From the NCBI GenBank assembly GCA_003233295.1, contig QILJ01000409.1, positions 1 to 16,783 on the forward strand: 16,783 bases of DNA. Direction: 5' to 3'. The notes beneath the pieces are model-generated. The model had not been told where the DNA came from. It did not search any database and saw only the letters and a program-made list of their open reading frames with translations. A program made the translations under genes and the position numbers. The DNA comes from Ignavibacteria bacterium (lineage in GTDB: Bacteria > Bacteroidota > Ignavibacteria > Ignavibacteriales > Melioribacteraceae). This document shows, one piece after another, positions 1 to 7,164 of the stretch (position 1 is its first letter; each line of letters opens with the position of its first letter).

Positions 1-471
1 TACAGCGCTGCAGAAAAATTACTTCAATCGGCGTCTGTTTCACTTACCGATATTAGCCGTGCCGGAGCGGTAGTTAAGCATTACGTTGATATAAACGGCT
101 TACTTAAATCTGCTGAAGAGCTCGGTATCGGCGAACCAACTCTGCTGGACATTGTTGAAAATCTTTTAAAACCCGGTCGTGACCCGCGTGAAGAAATGCC
201 GAAACCGATTCTGCGAAGTGATGTTTTAAAGATGGAAGACTTAGCAGAGGGAATGAAACTGCTAGGAACTGTGCGCAATGTTGTTGACTTCGGAGCCTTT
301 GTTGATATTGGAGTTAAGCAGGATGCGCTTCTTCATATTTCCCAAATTGCCAATAAATATATAAAAAATCCGCTGGAAGTTGTTAACGTCGGGGATATTA
401 TTGAAGTAACTGTTATTGGGATAGATGTTACAAAAGGACGAATCTCAATATCAATGAAAAATGATGGTTAG
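1..471 (+). CDS. tex: RNA-binding transcriptional accessory protein Tex, C-terminal part
   Basis: This frame is open from the first base, so the gene is cut by the left edge and only the last 156 residues are visible. The sequence contains the segment GRDPREEMPKPILRSDVL followed by GTVRNVVDFGAFVDIGVKQD, which is the diagnostic junction of Tex proteins leading into an S1 RNA-binding domain (about residues 82-154 of the visible part; LLHISQ and the final RISISMKN strand are S1 hallmarks). The preceding stretch, including the SLTDISRAGAVV segment, corresponds to the helix-hairpin-helix region. Tex is a nucleic-acid-binding protein that affects transcription and RNA turnover; full-length homologues are about 720-780 residues. 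Stop TAG at 469-471. No hairpin terminator follows; the next gene has its own promoter in the 76-base gap. Confidence 0.93.
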   Translation, partial: YSAAEKLLQSASVSLTDISRAGAVVKHYVDINGLLKSAEELGIGEPTLLDIVENLLKPGRDPREEMPKPILRSDVLKMEDLAEGMKLLGTVRNVVDFGAFVDIGVKQDALLHISQIANKYIKNPLEVVNVGDIIEVTVIGIDVTKGRISISMKNDG

Positions 472-501
472 TAAAGTGGCAAATATTTTTCGGGTTAATT
501 T

Positions 502-530
502 TTGTCAAGTTTAGTATTTTATAGTTTAAT
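502..530 (+). promoter_or_regulatory. Predicted sigma70-like promoter of the prenylglyceryl phosphate synthase gene
   Basis: TTGTCA (502-507) and TTTAAT (525-530) are separated by exactly 17 bases; each matches the sigma70 consensus in 5 of 6 positions. Transcription would begin near 537, giving a leader of only about 10 bases before the ATG at 548. That fits the absence of any Shine-Dalgarno sequence there and suggests a nearly leaderless message. Prediction from motif and spacing only. Confidence 0.5.
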
Positions 531-547
531 TTCCTTAATTTATTTTA

Positions 548-1306
548 ATGAAAATATTTAACTACTTAAATAACACCATTTCAGAAAAAGGTGCAGCTTA
601 TCTGATATTAATCGATCCGGATAAATCTAGTGGAGAGAGTTTAGCAGAGTTCGTTCGGCATTGTGAAGTTTCAGGAGTTGACGGATTTTTAGCGGGCGGA
701 AGTTTAATGACCACAAACATCCTTGATGATGTTATTAAAACAATCAAGCGGAATAGTTCCTTGCCTGTAATCCTTTTCCCAGGAAGTGAAAGTCAAATAA
801 CTTCTTCTGCTGATGCAATATTTTTTATCTCGCTTATAAGCGGAAGAAACGCGGAACATTTAATTGGCAAGCATGTTTTGGCTGCGCCGTTAGTCAAGCA
901 AACCGGTATTGAGCCAATCTCTACAGGTTATATGCTGATTGAATCCGGGAAACAGACCACAGCAGAATATATGAGCGGAAGCTCCCCGATACCGCGCAAC
1001 AAACCGGAAATTGCAACCGCCACTGCTCTTGCCGGAGAATATCTCGGAATGAAATGTGTTTATCTTGAAGGCGGTTCCGGCGCAGAAAATTCGGTTCCTA
1101 ACGAAATGGTAAAGATGGTAACCTCATCGGTTTCTGTTCCTGTCATAGTCGGCGGAGGAATCAGAGACAGTAGAACTGCACGGGAAAAAGTTGAGAACGG
1201 CGCTAAGATAATTATCACAGGTAATTATTTTGAAGATGAGAACAAATGGCATTTAATAAAAGAATTTGCCGATGCTGTTCATTTTAAAAATCCGATAGAA
1301 ATTTAA
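548..1306 (+). CDS. Geranylgeranylglyceryl/heptaprenylglyceryl phosphate synthase-family protein
   Basis: A complete 252-residue protein of the GGGPS/PcrB TIM-barrel family, which joins a polyprenyl diphosphate to the C3 hydroxyl of sn-glycerol-1-phosphate, forming the first ether bond of archaeal-type lipids. Visible motifs in order: LIDPDK at 21-26 (metal and phosphate region), GGSLMT near 50-55, GYMLIESGK near 128-135, YLEGGSG at 172-178 (Tyr/Glu of the active site), VGGGIRD at 201-207 and TGNYFE at 224-229, the last two forming the phosphate-binding loops. Length and the GYMLIESGK variant fit the group II enzymes known from Thaumarchaeota and Bacteroidetes. The prenyl chain length cannot be read from the sequence. 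No sn-glycerol-1-phosphate dehydrogenase is nearby. The ATG has no Shine-Dalgarno sequence; it is chosen because it sits right behind a good promoter and gives the expected first beta strand (AAYLILIDPDK). Confidence 0.92.
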   Translation: MKIFNYLNNTISEKGAAYLILIDPDKSSGESLAEFVRHCEVSGVDGFLAGGSLMTTNILDDVIKTIKRNSSLPVILFPGSESQITSSADAIFFISLISGRNAEHLIGKHVLAAPLVKQTGIEPISTGYMLIESGKQTTAEYMSGSSPIPRNKPEIATATALAGEYLGMKCVYLEGGSGAENSVPNEMVKMVTSSVSVPVIVGGGIRDSRTAREKVENGAKIIITGNYFEDENKWHLIKEFADAVHFKNPIEI

Positions 1307-1444
1307 TTTGAACAATAATCGCACTCCTAAGCAACCAATATAAACTTACCGAAATAATTATTATGTTCCAGCTGATAACCAGTATCTCAATATTCTTTAG
1401 TATCTTTATAATTGGTATAAATTAAATTATTAGGTAAAAAGGTT

Positions 1445-3166
1445 ATGAGTACGTTTGAAGATTTAGGTTTAACGAAAAGAATTATACAAGCAGTTGAGGA
1501 TCTCAACTTTATTAGTCCAATGCCGGTTCAGGAAAAAGTGATTCCTCATTTGATAAACGATGAGCATGAAGATATTATTGCACTTGCACAAACCGGAACA
1601 GGCAAAACCGCCGCTTTCGGTTTACCTATGATACAAAAAGTTGACACATCTAAAAAGAAAACACAGTTTTTAATTATTAGTCCTACGAGGGAACTTTGTC
1701 TGCAGATAGCCGACGATATAAAAAGTTACGCAAAGTATTTGGATAAGATCAAGGTTGTTCCTGTATTTGGCGGAGCCAGTATTGATAGGCAGATCGGTCT
1801 AATCAAGAAAGGCGCGCATATAATTTCAGCAACCCCGGGCAGACTGCTTGATATGATCAACAGAAGGATCATTGATATAAGACATATTGATACTGTTGTT
1901 TTGGATGAGGCAGATGAAATGCTTAATATGGGTTTTAGAGAAGACCTCGAAGACATTCTAAGAGAAACACCGGCAGAAAAAAAGACTCTTCTGTTTTCTG
2001 CAACAATGCCTAACGAGGTTAGAAAAATTGCAAATGAATATATGCACAACCCTATTGAAATTACGATTGGTAAGAAGAATGCCGGCGCTGAGAATGTAGA
2101 CCATATCTGTTACATAGTGCAAGCTAGAGACAGATATTTGGCTTTAAAAAGAATTGTTGATTATCACCCCGATATTTATGGTATTGTTTTCTGCCGCACA
2201 CGAAGGGAAACACAGGAAGTTGCTGATAAACTGATGGAAGACGGATATAACGCTGATGCGCTTCACGGTGATCTATCACAAGCGCAGCGCGATGTGGTGA
2301 TGAACAAGTTCAGAATTAAGCATCTTAGTCTGCTTGTTGCAACCGATGTTGCCGCACGCGGTTTGGATGTTAACGATCTGACACATGTCATAAATTATAA
2401 CCTGCCTGACGAATTGGATATTTATACTCACAGAAGCGGCAGAACCGGAAGAGCCGGAAAGTTCGGCACGTCCATCGTTATTGCTAACCTTAAAGAAAAA
2501 GGAAAACTAAAAACGATTGAAAAATTGATCGGTAAGAAATTTGCTCCTCTCCCCATTCCGATCGGAAAAGAAATATGCGAAAGACAGCTTTTCCATCTTA
2601 TTGACAGAATGGAAAAAGTAGAAGTGGATGATTCGCAGATAGATTCTTTTCTCCCGGAAATAAATACAAAATTAGAGTGGATGGATAGAGACGAACTGAT
2701 CAAGAAATTCGTATCCTTAGAGTTCAACAGATTTTTGGATTATTACAGAAACGCACCCGACCTGAACAAACCTTCTGATGAAAAAAGCAGGTCATCAAAA
2801 AGAGGCGGGAGTGATGGCTTTACACGGTTCTTTATTAATCTTGGAAAAATGGATGGACTTAAGCCTGCTGATGTTATCGGAATGATAAACGATTATACCG
2901 GTACAAAAAGTCTTGAGATTGGCGAAATAGATATTAGGAAAACTTATTCCTTCTTCGAAGTTGATAAGGCATATACAAAAGAAATATTGTCGGCATTTAA
3001 AAATAAGCGTCTCAAAAAACGTGAAATTAATGTTGAAGTAACCTCGAAGGAACCGAAGAGCAATCAGTCTAATCGCCGCGGTAGTAAAAGATCAACCAAC
3101 AGCAGCAAACCGTGGATGAACCAAGGAAGAAAATCAGGACGATCAAAAAGAAGAAATAAAAAATGA
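1445..3166 (+). CDS. deaD: DEAD-box RNA helicase, DeaD/CsdA type with DbpA-like RNA-binding domain
   Basis: A 573-residue ATP-dependent RNA helicase. RecA domain 1 has the Q motif (FEDLGL...MPVQ), Walker A AQTGTGKT at 48-55, PTREL, TPGR, the DEAD box at 154-157 and SAT. Domain 2 has IVFCRTR, ATDVAARGLDV and HRSGRTGRAG. All catalytic motifs are intact. After a linker, residues about 457-535 (from DGFTRFFINLGKMDGL to INVEV) match the DbpA/CsdA-type RRM that targets structured RNA. The last 40 residues are rich in Lys, Arg, Ser and Asn, a basic RNA-contacting tail. Homologues act in ribosome assembly and RNA decay and are often cold induced; the symbol is by architecture, and other helicases of this subfamily cannot be excluded. 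The 138-base upstream gap holds AT-rich -10-like sequences (TATAAT 1407-1412, TATAAA 1416-1421) without a convincing -35. Confidence 0.93.
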   Translation: MSTFEDLGLTKRIIQAVEDLNFISPMPVQEKVIPHLINDEHEDIIALAQTGTGKTAAFGLPMIQKVDTSKKKTQFLIISPTRELCLQIADDIKSYAKYLDKIKVVPVFGGASIDRQIGLIKKGAHIISATPGRLLDMINRRIIDIRHIDTVVLDEADEMLNMGFREDLEDILRETPAEKKTLLFSATMPNEVRKIANEYMHNPIEITIGKKNAGAENVDHICYIVQARDRYLALKRIVDYHPDIYGIVFCRTRRETQEVADKLMEDGYNADALHGDLSQAQRDVVMNKFRIKHLSLLVATDVAARGLDVNDLTHVINYNLPDELDIYTHRSGRTGRAGKFGTSIVIANLKEKGKLKTIEKLIGKKFAPLPIPIGKEICERQLFHLIDRMEKVEVDDSQIDSFLPEINTKLEWMDRDELIKKFVSLEFNRFLDYYRNAPDLNKPSDEKSRSSKRGGSDGFTRFFINLGKMDGLKPADVIGMINDYTGTKSLEIGEIDIRKTYSFFEVDKAYTKEILSAFKNKRLKKREINVEVTSKEPKSNQSNRRGSKRSTNSSKPWMNQGRKSGRSKRRNKK

Positions 3167-3239
3167 AGATAAAGAATAGTTATGACTTTTTCCTATATCT
3201 ATTGTTAAGCTAAATATTTGTATAAAATCAATCATAAAC

Positions 3240-3252
3240 AGGTGTTGAGATC
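3240..3252 (+). promoter_or_regulatory. Ribosome binding site and probable non-standard ATC start
   Basis: AGGTG (3240-3244) lies 5 bases before ATC (3250-3252). Read from this ATC the protein starts MSWVFGVINKG, aligning with the usual start of class II amidotransferase domains (M-C-G-I-F-G-I-I-N). No ATG, GTG or TTG occurs in this frame between the upstream stop TAA (3235-3237) and the conserved strand, and the GTG/TTG codons at 3242 and 3245 are in another frame that soon stops. Either ATC is used as start or an ATG was changed. Confidence 0.45.
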
Positions 3253-4953
3253 AGTTGGGTTTTTGGTGTAATAAACAAAGGTAATAACCCCACATTAAAA
3301 GGAAGGTCTATTGTTACATCTACAATTTTATTTGAGCATTCATCAAATAAGCTGCAACTTTTTGCCGGTGGGAATAAAAACAACCTATTCTATTACTCTT
3401 CTCAAAATGAACCTCATGGATGGGTCGTCAGTGGTATTGGACTAAAATCGAATGAGTCTGGAAATTCAATTTTCACGGAAAAGGATTGGTCAAACCATTT
3501 AGATGAACTTAATAATATTGACGGTCACTTTGTTTTAGTAAAATGGGACAAGGAAAATATTTTTATTGAATCTGATTCTTTGGGATTAAGAGATATTTAT
3601 ATTTCTGAAAGTGAAACCGAGTTTGTTTTTTCTACAAGAGTTGACTGGTTAGTAAAAGCTCATAGATTAAAAATTAATTTCAGTGAGTTTGGCAGTAGAT
3701 GGCTACTGTTTAATCAAATATCCAACAATAGTGTGTTCGAGAATGTCAAAAGAATAATCGCAGGTAAGAAAGCTGTTATAAATTTAAATGATCTTAAAGT
3801 AAGATATTGTGATTCTGTTTGGTTACCCGATGAACAAAGCAAGAATATCGATGCTAACAGTTTTTCTCAAAAACTAAAATCACTTATCTTTGTTGATAAC
3901 AAGCAAACGTTGGGACTTTCTGGCGGAATGGACTCAAGAGTGATTTTATCATTCTTGCTTAAAGAAAGATCAAATTGGGATACTTTTACTTTCGGTAATT
4001 CAGAACATCCCGATAGCATAATTGCTCAATCTCTTGTTAAAGATTTCAATTTATCTCACAAACAATATAATGCCAATTTACTTTTAATTGATGAACTAAT
4101 CTCTAAGATTAAAGAATATTCAACTCAAACAATTGTGAACAATGCTGCTTCGGGAATTTTTCAATCTCTGAATTATTTTTCTATGAGCAGTCAATATTCA
4201 ATACTGGTTGATGGTGGATTCGGAGAAATTTGGCGACGGGAGTTTTTTTATCGACTCTATTTTAAAGAGAAAAAATCAATACTAAACAAAAACATTAAAA
4301 GTATTGTTCCCTATCTTTCGCTTTCCCGCGCAGATATATTTACAGAAGAAACAAACAATTTAATGTTAAGTGGTATTGAAAAACAATTGCAGTTTTGGTT
4401 TGAAACGCTTCCCCCGGTTGAGAAAATTGGAGTCGAAAACTGGATTGATCTTTTTGCGTTAAAGACAAGGCTGCCAAATTATTATTCGCATGAACAAAAC
4501 AGAATTGATGAACTTGTTACTAGTGTAATGCCATTTGCTCAACTAAGTTTACTTAGAAATCTATTCAATGTCCCAATCCTATTTAGAAAAAACGGTAAGC
4601 TATTTAGAAATTTAATAAAGAATAATTTTACTTTACTTGAAAAGTATCCTTTAGTGAAAGGCAATTTAACTTATCCATATTATTTTAATTCTCTTCAGTC
4701 AAGATTTTTAAGTCAAGTACAAAAGAGAATAAACAAAAATGTTTATCAAGATAATTCAAGAGATAAGCTTTTGAATATATTAAAGCCATATGTTTTTGAT
4801 ATTTCTTCTTCACAAGCCGTTAAAAATTCTGAGATATATAATCATAAGAAAGTTGAAGAGATAATTAATAATTATTATGAAGGAGACTTAAATTACGGTT
4901 ATGCACTCGATTGGTGGCTCTCTTTTGAATTATTCCAACAAAATTTTGAATAA
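3250..4953 (+). CDS. Asparagine-synthetase-like ATP-dependent ligase lacking the amidotransferase cysteine
   Basis: Read from ATC 3250 this is a 567-residue protein with the two-domain layout of AsnB, beta-lactam synthetase and lasso-peptide cyclases. The N-terminal part (about 1-190) resembles a class II glutamine amidotransferase fold: MSWVFGVINKG, then NIDGHFVLV and SLGLRDIYI. Residue 2 is Ser where catalytic Cys would be, so glutamine hydrolysis is not expected. The C-terminal domain has the pyrophosphatase loop LSGGMDSR (SGGMDS at 224-229) that binds ATP and activates a carboxylate as acyl-adenylate, followed by TFTFGN and DSIIAQSL. The carboxylate substrate is unknown. A shorter product from TTG 3580 would remove most of the first domain, which is clearly coding, so the longer frame is preferred. 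The gene is markedly AT-rich (4561-4620 is 27% GC), hinting at different origin. It ends 107 bases before the NPD-like gene; a functional link is only suggested by position. Confidence 0.75.
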   Translation: MSWVFGVINKGNNPTLKGRSIVTSTILFEHSSNKLQLFAGGNKNNLFYYSSQNEPHGWVVSGIGLKSNESGNSIFTEKDWSNHLDELNNIDGHFVLVKWDKENIFIESDSLGLRDIYISESETEFVFSTRVDWLVKAHRLKINFSEFGSRWLLFNQISNNSVFENVKRIIAGKKAVINLNDLKVRYCDSVWLPDEQSKNIDANSFSQKLKSLIFVDNKQTLGLSGGMDSRVILSFLLKERSNWDTFTFGNSEHPDSIIAQSLVKDFNLSHKQYNANLLLIDELISKIKEYSTQTIVNNAASGIFQSLNYFSMSSQYSILVDGGFGEIWRREFFYRLYFKEKKSILNKNIKSIVPYLSLSRADIFTEETNNLMLSGIEKQLQFWFETLPPVEKIGVENWIDLFALKTRLPNYYSHEQNRIDELVTSVMPFAQLSLLRNLFNVPILFRKNGKLFRNLIKNNFTLLEKYPLVKGNLTYPYYFNSLQSRFLSQVQKRINKNVYQDNSRDKLLNILKPYVFDISSSQAVKNSEIYNHKKVEEIINNYYEGDLNYGYALDWWLSFELFQQNFE

Positions 4954-5060
4954 AATTGTTATAACTAGTCAAAAATCTATGCCTTTTACTACAAAACACA
5001 TAATTTTTACATGGGAAATCGTTATCTTTTAAAAGAATTATTTTTTTAAAGAAGGAAAAG

Positions 5061-6860
5061 ATGGAAAACAAGAAAACACAACATACATTTCATATCCCTG
5101 TAATGGGGTTAAGCTACACAATAGATTCACCGATCAAAGTTGCTCATTTAGGAATATCATCAGTGATGTCGATAATGGAGCATAATTTCATAGAAAAAAT
5201 GAGAGAGTTTTATTCCAAGAAATTTAATTTCCCCTATGAGCCGATAACAAGTAAAATTAAAGACTTCAGAGCCAAGAGAATTACCTCATATTTAGATCTA
5301 GTTGATAAAATAGTCAAAATAAAATTCGAATCTCTTAAAAACTCTATTGCGGAAAAAGGTGAAGAATTAGAAAAATATTTTGATCTTCTTCCAACTTATT
5401 CCGATCTGAAACATCGGTTTAATGAAATGATTGACAACAACGGCAGTTTAACAGAAATTAAAAAGTGGCTGAACGAAAATTTAACTGTGGGCGATATTGA
5501 TGTTAATATTATGACCAAGCTGGACGGTGAGAACTATAACGGGAAAGAAAAACTTCCGGTAGAACATAATCACGCTCATGTTGCGATAAGAGGATTTGCT
5601 AACAGTACATTAAAATCATCCGTTGTCCTGTCGGCTGGTATGAACCCACGATTGTTTGGGTATATGGAAAATTTTGAGGATTTTTATCCAGATAGCGAAG
5701 GAATTTTTAGAAAGAAGATCATCTTAAAAGTCAGTGATTATAGATCAGCAATTATTCAAGGAAAATTCTTTGCAAAGAAAGGCTTATGGATTTCAGAATA
5801 TAGAATTGAATCAGGGTTGAACTGCGGCGGACACGCTTTTGCCACTGACGGATACCTAATGGGACCCATTCTGGAAGAATTTAAGAACAAAAAAGAAGAA
5901 CTTCTGACTACTACATATGGAATTCTTAAAGACGCATTAACCAGGAAAAACCGTCATGTTCCGTCAATAGCTCCTCAAGTAAAACTAACTGCTCAAGGCG
6001 GTGTAGGTACGGCAAATGAACACGAGTTTTTGCTTGAAAATTATGATCTTGATTCGGTCGGCTGGGGCTCGCCTTTTCTGCTTGTTCCCGAAGTAACAAG
6101 TGTTGAACAAAACACATTCAAAATTTTGAGCAGAGCAAAAGAAGAAGACCTTTATCTAAGCGGCGCTTCACCATTGGGTGTTCCGTTCAATAATGTTAGA
6201 GGCAGCACAAAGGATATAGAAAGAACGAAGTTAGCACAATCAGGAAATCCAGGAAGTGCTTGTCCTAAAAAGTTTTTAACATTCAACCGGGAATTTACCG
6301 AAAGACCTATATGCACAGCTTCAAGCCAATATATCAATTTAAAATTGGAAGAAATTAAAAAAGAAGATTTATCGGAAGAAGAATTTAAAATTAAGTACAA
6401 TAAATTAACCGAGAAAGAATGCCTGTGTAACGGATTATCGAATTCTTCTCTTTTAGTAAATAATCTGGATGTAAAGATGGAAGGTACGGCTGTATCGGTT
6501 TGTCCCGGACCAAATATCGCTTACTTCTCCGGCACATTTTCATTAAAGGAAATGGTCAGTCATATTTATGGAAAAATGAATATCCTCAACACAGAAAATA
6601 GACCTAATTTATTCATCAAAGAATTGAAAATGTATATTGATTATCTCAACGATAAATTTTCAGAAATAACCGAACCTATTTCTGATAAGCAGTTCAAATA
6701 TTTTGATACATTCGTAAAAAATGTAAATGACGGAATTGAATACTACAAAGACCTTTTCGAAGAGAATAAAGCCAAGTTGAAGGACACTTATGATTCTGCA
6801 ATTAAAGATCTTGAAAAGCTGGAGATAGAATTAAGTCATTTCATGCATGAATTAGCTTAA
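5061..6860 (+). CDS. Uncharacterised protein related to nitronate monooxygenase (NPD-like) flavin enzymes
   Basis: A 599-residue soluble protein with no signal peptide. I do not recognise a characterised family. Several short motifs in the same order recall NPD/nitronate monooxygenase-like FMN TIM-barrel proteins: SPIKVAHLGISS near the start, GLNCGGHAF around 253-261 (compare the AGGH active-site loop), GGVGTANEHEFL from 313 and VGWGSPFLLVPE (phosphate-loop-like), SPLGVPFNNV, then a C-terminal part with ACPKKF (C401), PICTAS (C418), ECLCNGLSN (C454, C456) and VCPGPN (C481). A CP...CLCNGL arrangement also occurs in long actinobacterial NPD-like proteins, as I recall them. The only other cysteine is C255. 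The six cysteines could hold a metal cluster or be redox active; this is inference. Residues about 545-599 look coiled-coil-like, rich in Glu and Lys. AAGGA (5052-5056) is 4 bases before the ATG. A strong terminator follows. Confidence 0.75.
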   Translation: MENKKTQHTFHIPVMGLSYTIDSPIKVAHLGISSVMSIMEHNFIEKMREFYSKKFNFPYEPITSKIKDFRAKRITSYLDLVDKIVKIKFESLKNSIAEKGEELEKYFDLLPTYSDLKHRFNEMIDNNGSLTEIKKWLNENLTVGDIDVNIMTKLDGENYNGKEKLPVEHNHAHVAIRGFANSTLKSSVVLSAGMNPRLFGYMENFEDFYPDSEGIFRKKIILKVSDYRSAIIQGKFFAKKGLWISEYRIESGLNCGGHAFATDGYLMGPILEEFKNKKEELLTTTYGILKDALTRKNRHVPSIAPQVKLTAQGGVGTANEHEFLLENYDLDSVGWGSPFLLVPEVTSVEQNTFKILSRAKEEDLYLSGASPLGVPFNNVRGSTKDIERTKLAQSGNPGSACPKKFLTFNREFTERPICTASSQYINLKLEEIKKEDLSEEEFKIKYNKLTEKECLCNGLSNSSLLVNNLDVKMEGTAVSVCPGPNIAYFSGTFSLKEMVSHIYGKMNILNTENRPNLFIKELKMYIDYLNDKFSEITEPISDKQFKYFDTFVKNVNDGIEYYKDLFEENKAKLKDTYDSAIKDLEKLEIELSHFMHELA

Positions 6861-6887
6861 ATTTTTAGATAGTGTTTAGCAGTTTTT

Positions 6888-6926
6888 AACCACTTTTGAA
6901 AGAATTCAAAAGTGGTTTTTGTTTTT
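6888..6926 (+). terminator. Rho-independent terminator after the NPD-like gene
   Basis: A perfect 13-bp stem, AACCACTTTTGAA (6888-6900) with TTCAAAAGTGGTT (6905-6917), closes on the loop AGAA and runs into TTTTTGTTTTT (6916-6926). It lies 28 bases past the stop of the NPD-like gene and separates it from aconitase. Confidence 0.88.
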
Positions 6927-7151
6927 AAATACTATTTTAATAAAAACCCATTTTATATAAGTTCTTAAATTTAAAATCTATATAATTTGTTTAACCGAGA
7001 TTGTTCAATAGAAAAAAAACGATGATTTTCAAAACAGTTGTAAACTAATAATAACAATATTTAGATTTAATTTATGGGCTATTAATCTTTAATTTCAGAA
7101 AGCAACAATTTTTAAAATTCCGTATTTTTGTAAGTTAAAATTTTTATCAAT
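6927..7151 (+). other. AT-rich non-coding leader region upstream of aconitase
   Basis: Together with the terminator this makes a 304-base stretch without a gene. I see no coding frame with conserved character, no tRNA and no long repeat. A TATAAT at 6981-6986 and a TATTTTTG at 7123-7130 are -10-like, but neither has a matching -35 or -33 element, so the aconitase promoter cannot be fixed. Confidence 0.5.
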
Positions 7152-7156
7152 AGGAG
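7152..7156 (+). promoter_or_regulatory. Strong Shine-Dalgarno site of aconitase
   Basis: AGGAG, 8 bases before the ATG at 7165. The same AGGAGAT string precedes clpB, while the GGGPS-family gene and several others in the window lack a clear site. Strong sites here appear to mark genes expected to be highly expressed. Confidence 0.75.
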
Positions 7157-7164
7157 ATGACATT

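Noticed and set aside
3163..3213. 16-codon ORF overlapping the helicase stop (ATGA)
   Set aside because: Stops well before the synthetase-like frame and has no ribosome site or conserved features; most likely chance.
3580..4953. TTG start at 3580 giving a 457-residue asparagine-synthetase-like protein
   Set aside because: It cuts the N-terminal domain in its middle; the same frame upstream carries family-like strands (VFGVINKG, NIDGHFVLV) back to 3250.
4979..5032. 17-codon ORF (MPFTTKHIIFTWEIVIF) between the synthetase-like and NPD-like genes, considered as a peptide substrate
   Set aside because: No ribosome binding site, no recognisable leader/core layout, and chance frames of this size are common in AT-rich DNA.
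7123..7130. Bacteroidetes-type -7 box (TATTTTTG) as the aconitase promoter
   Set aside because: No TTG/TTTG element at the required distance upstream, and the other promoters in the window follow the sigma70 pattern.
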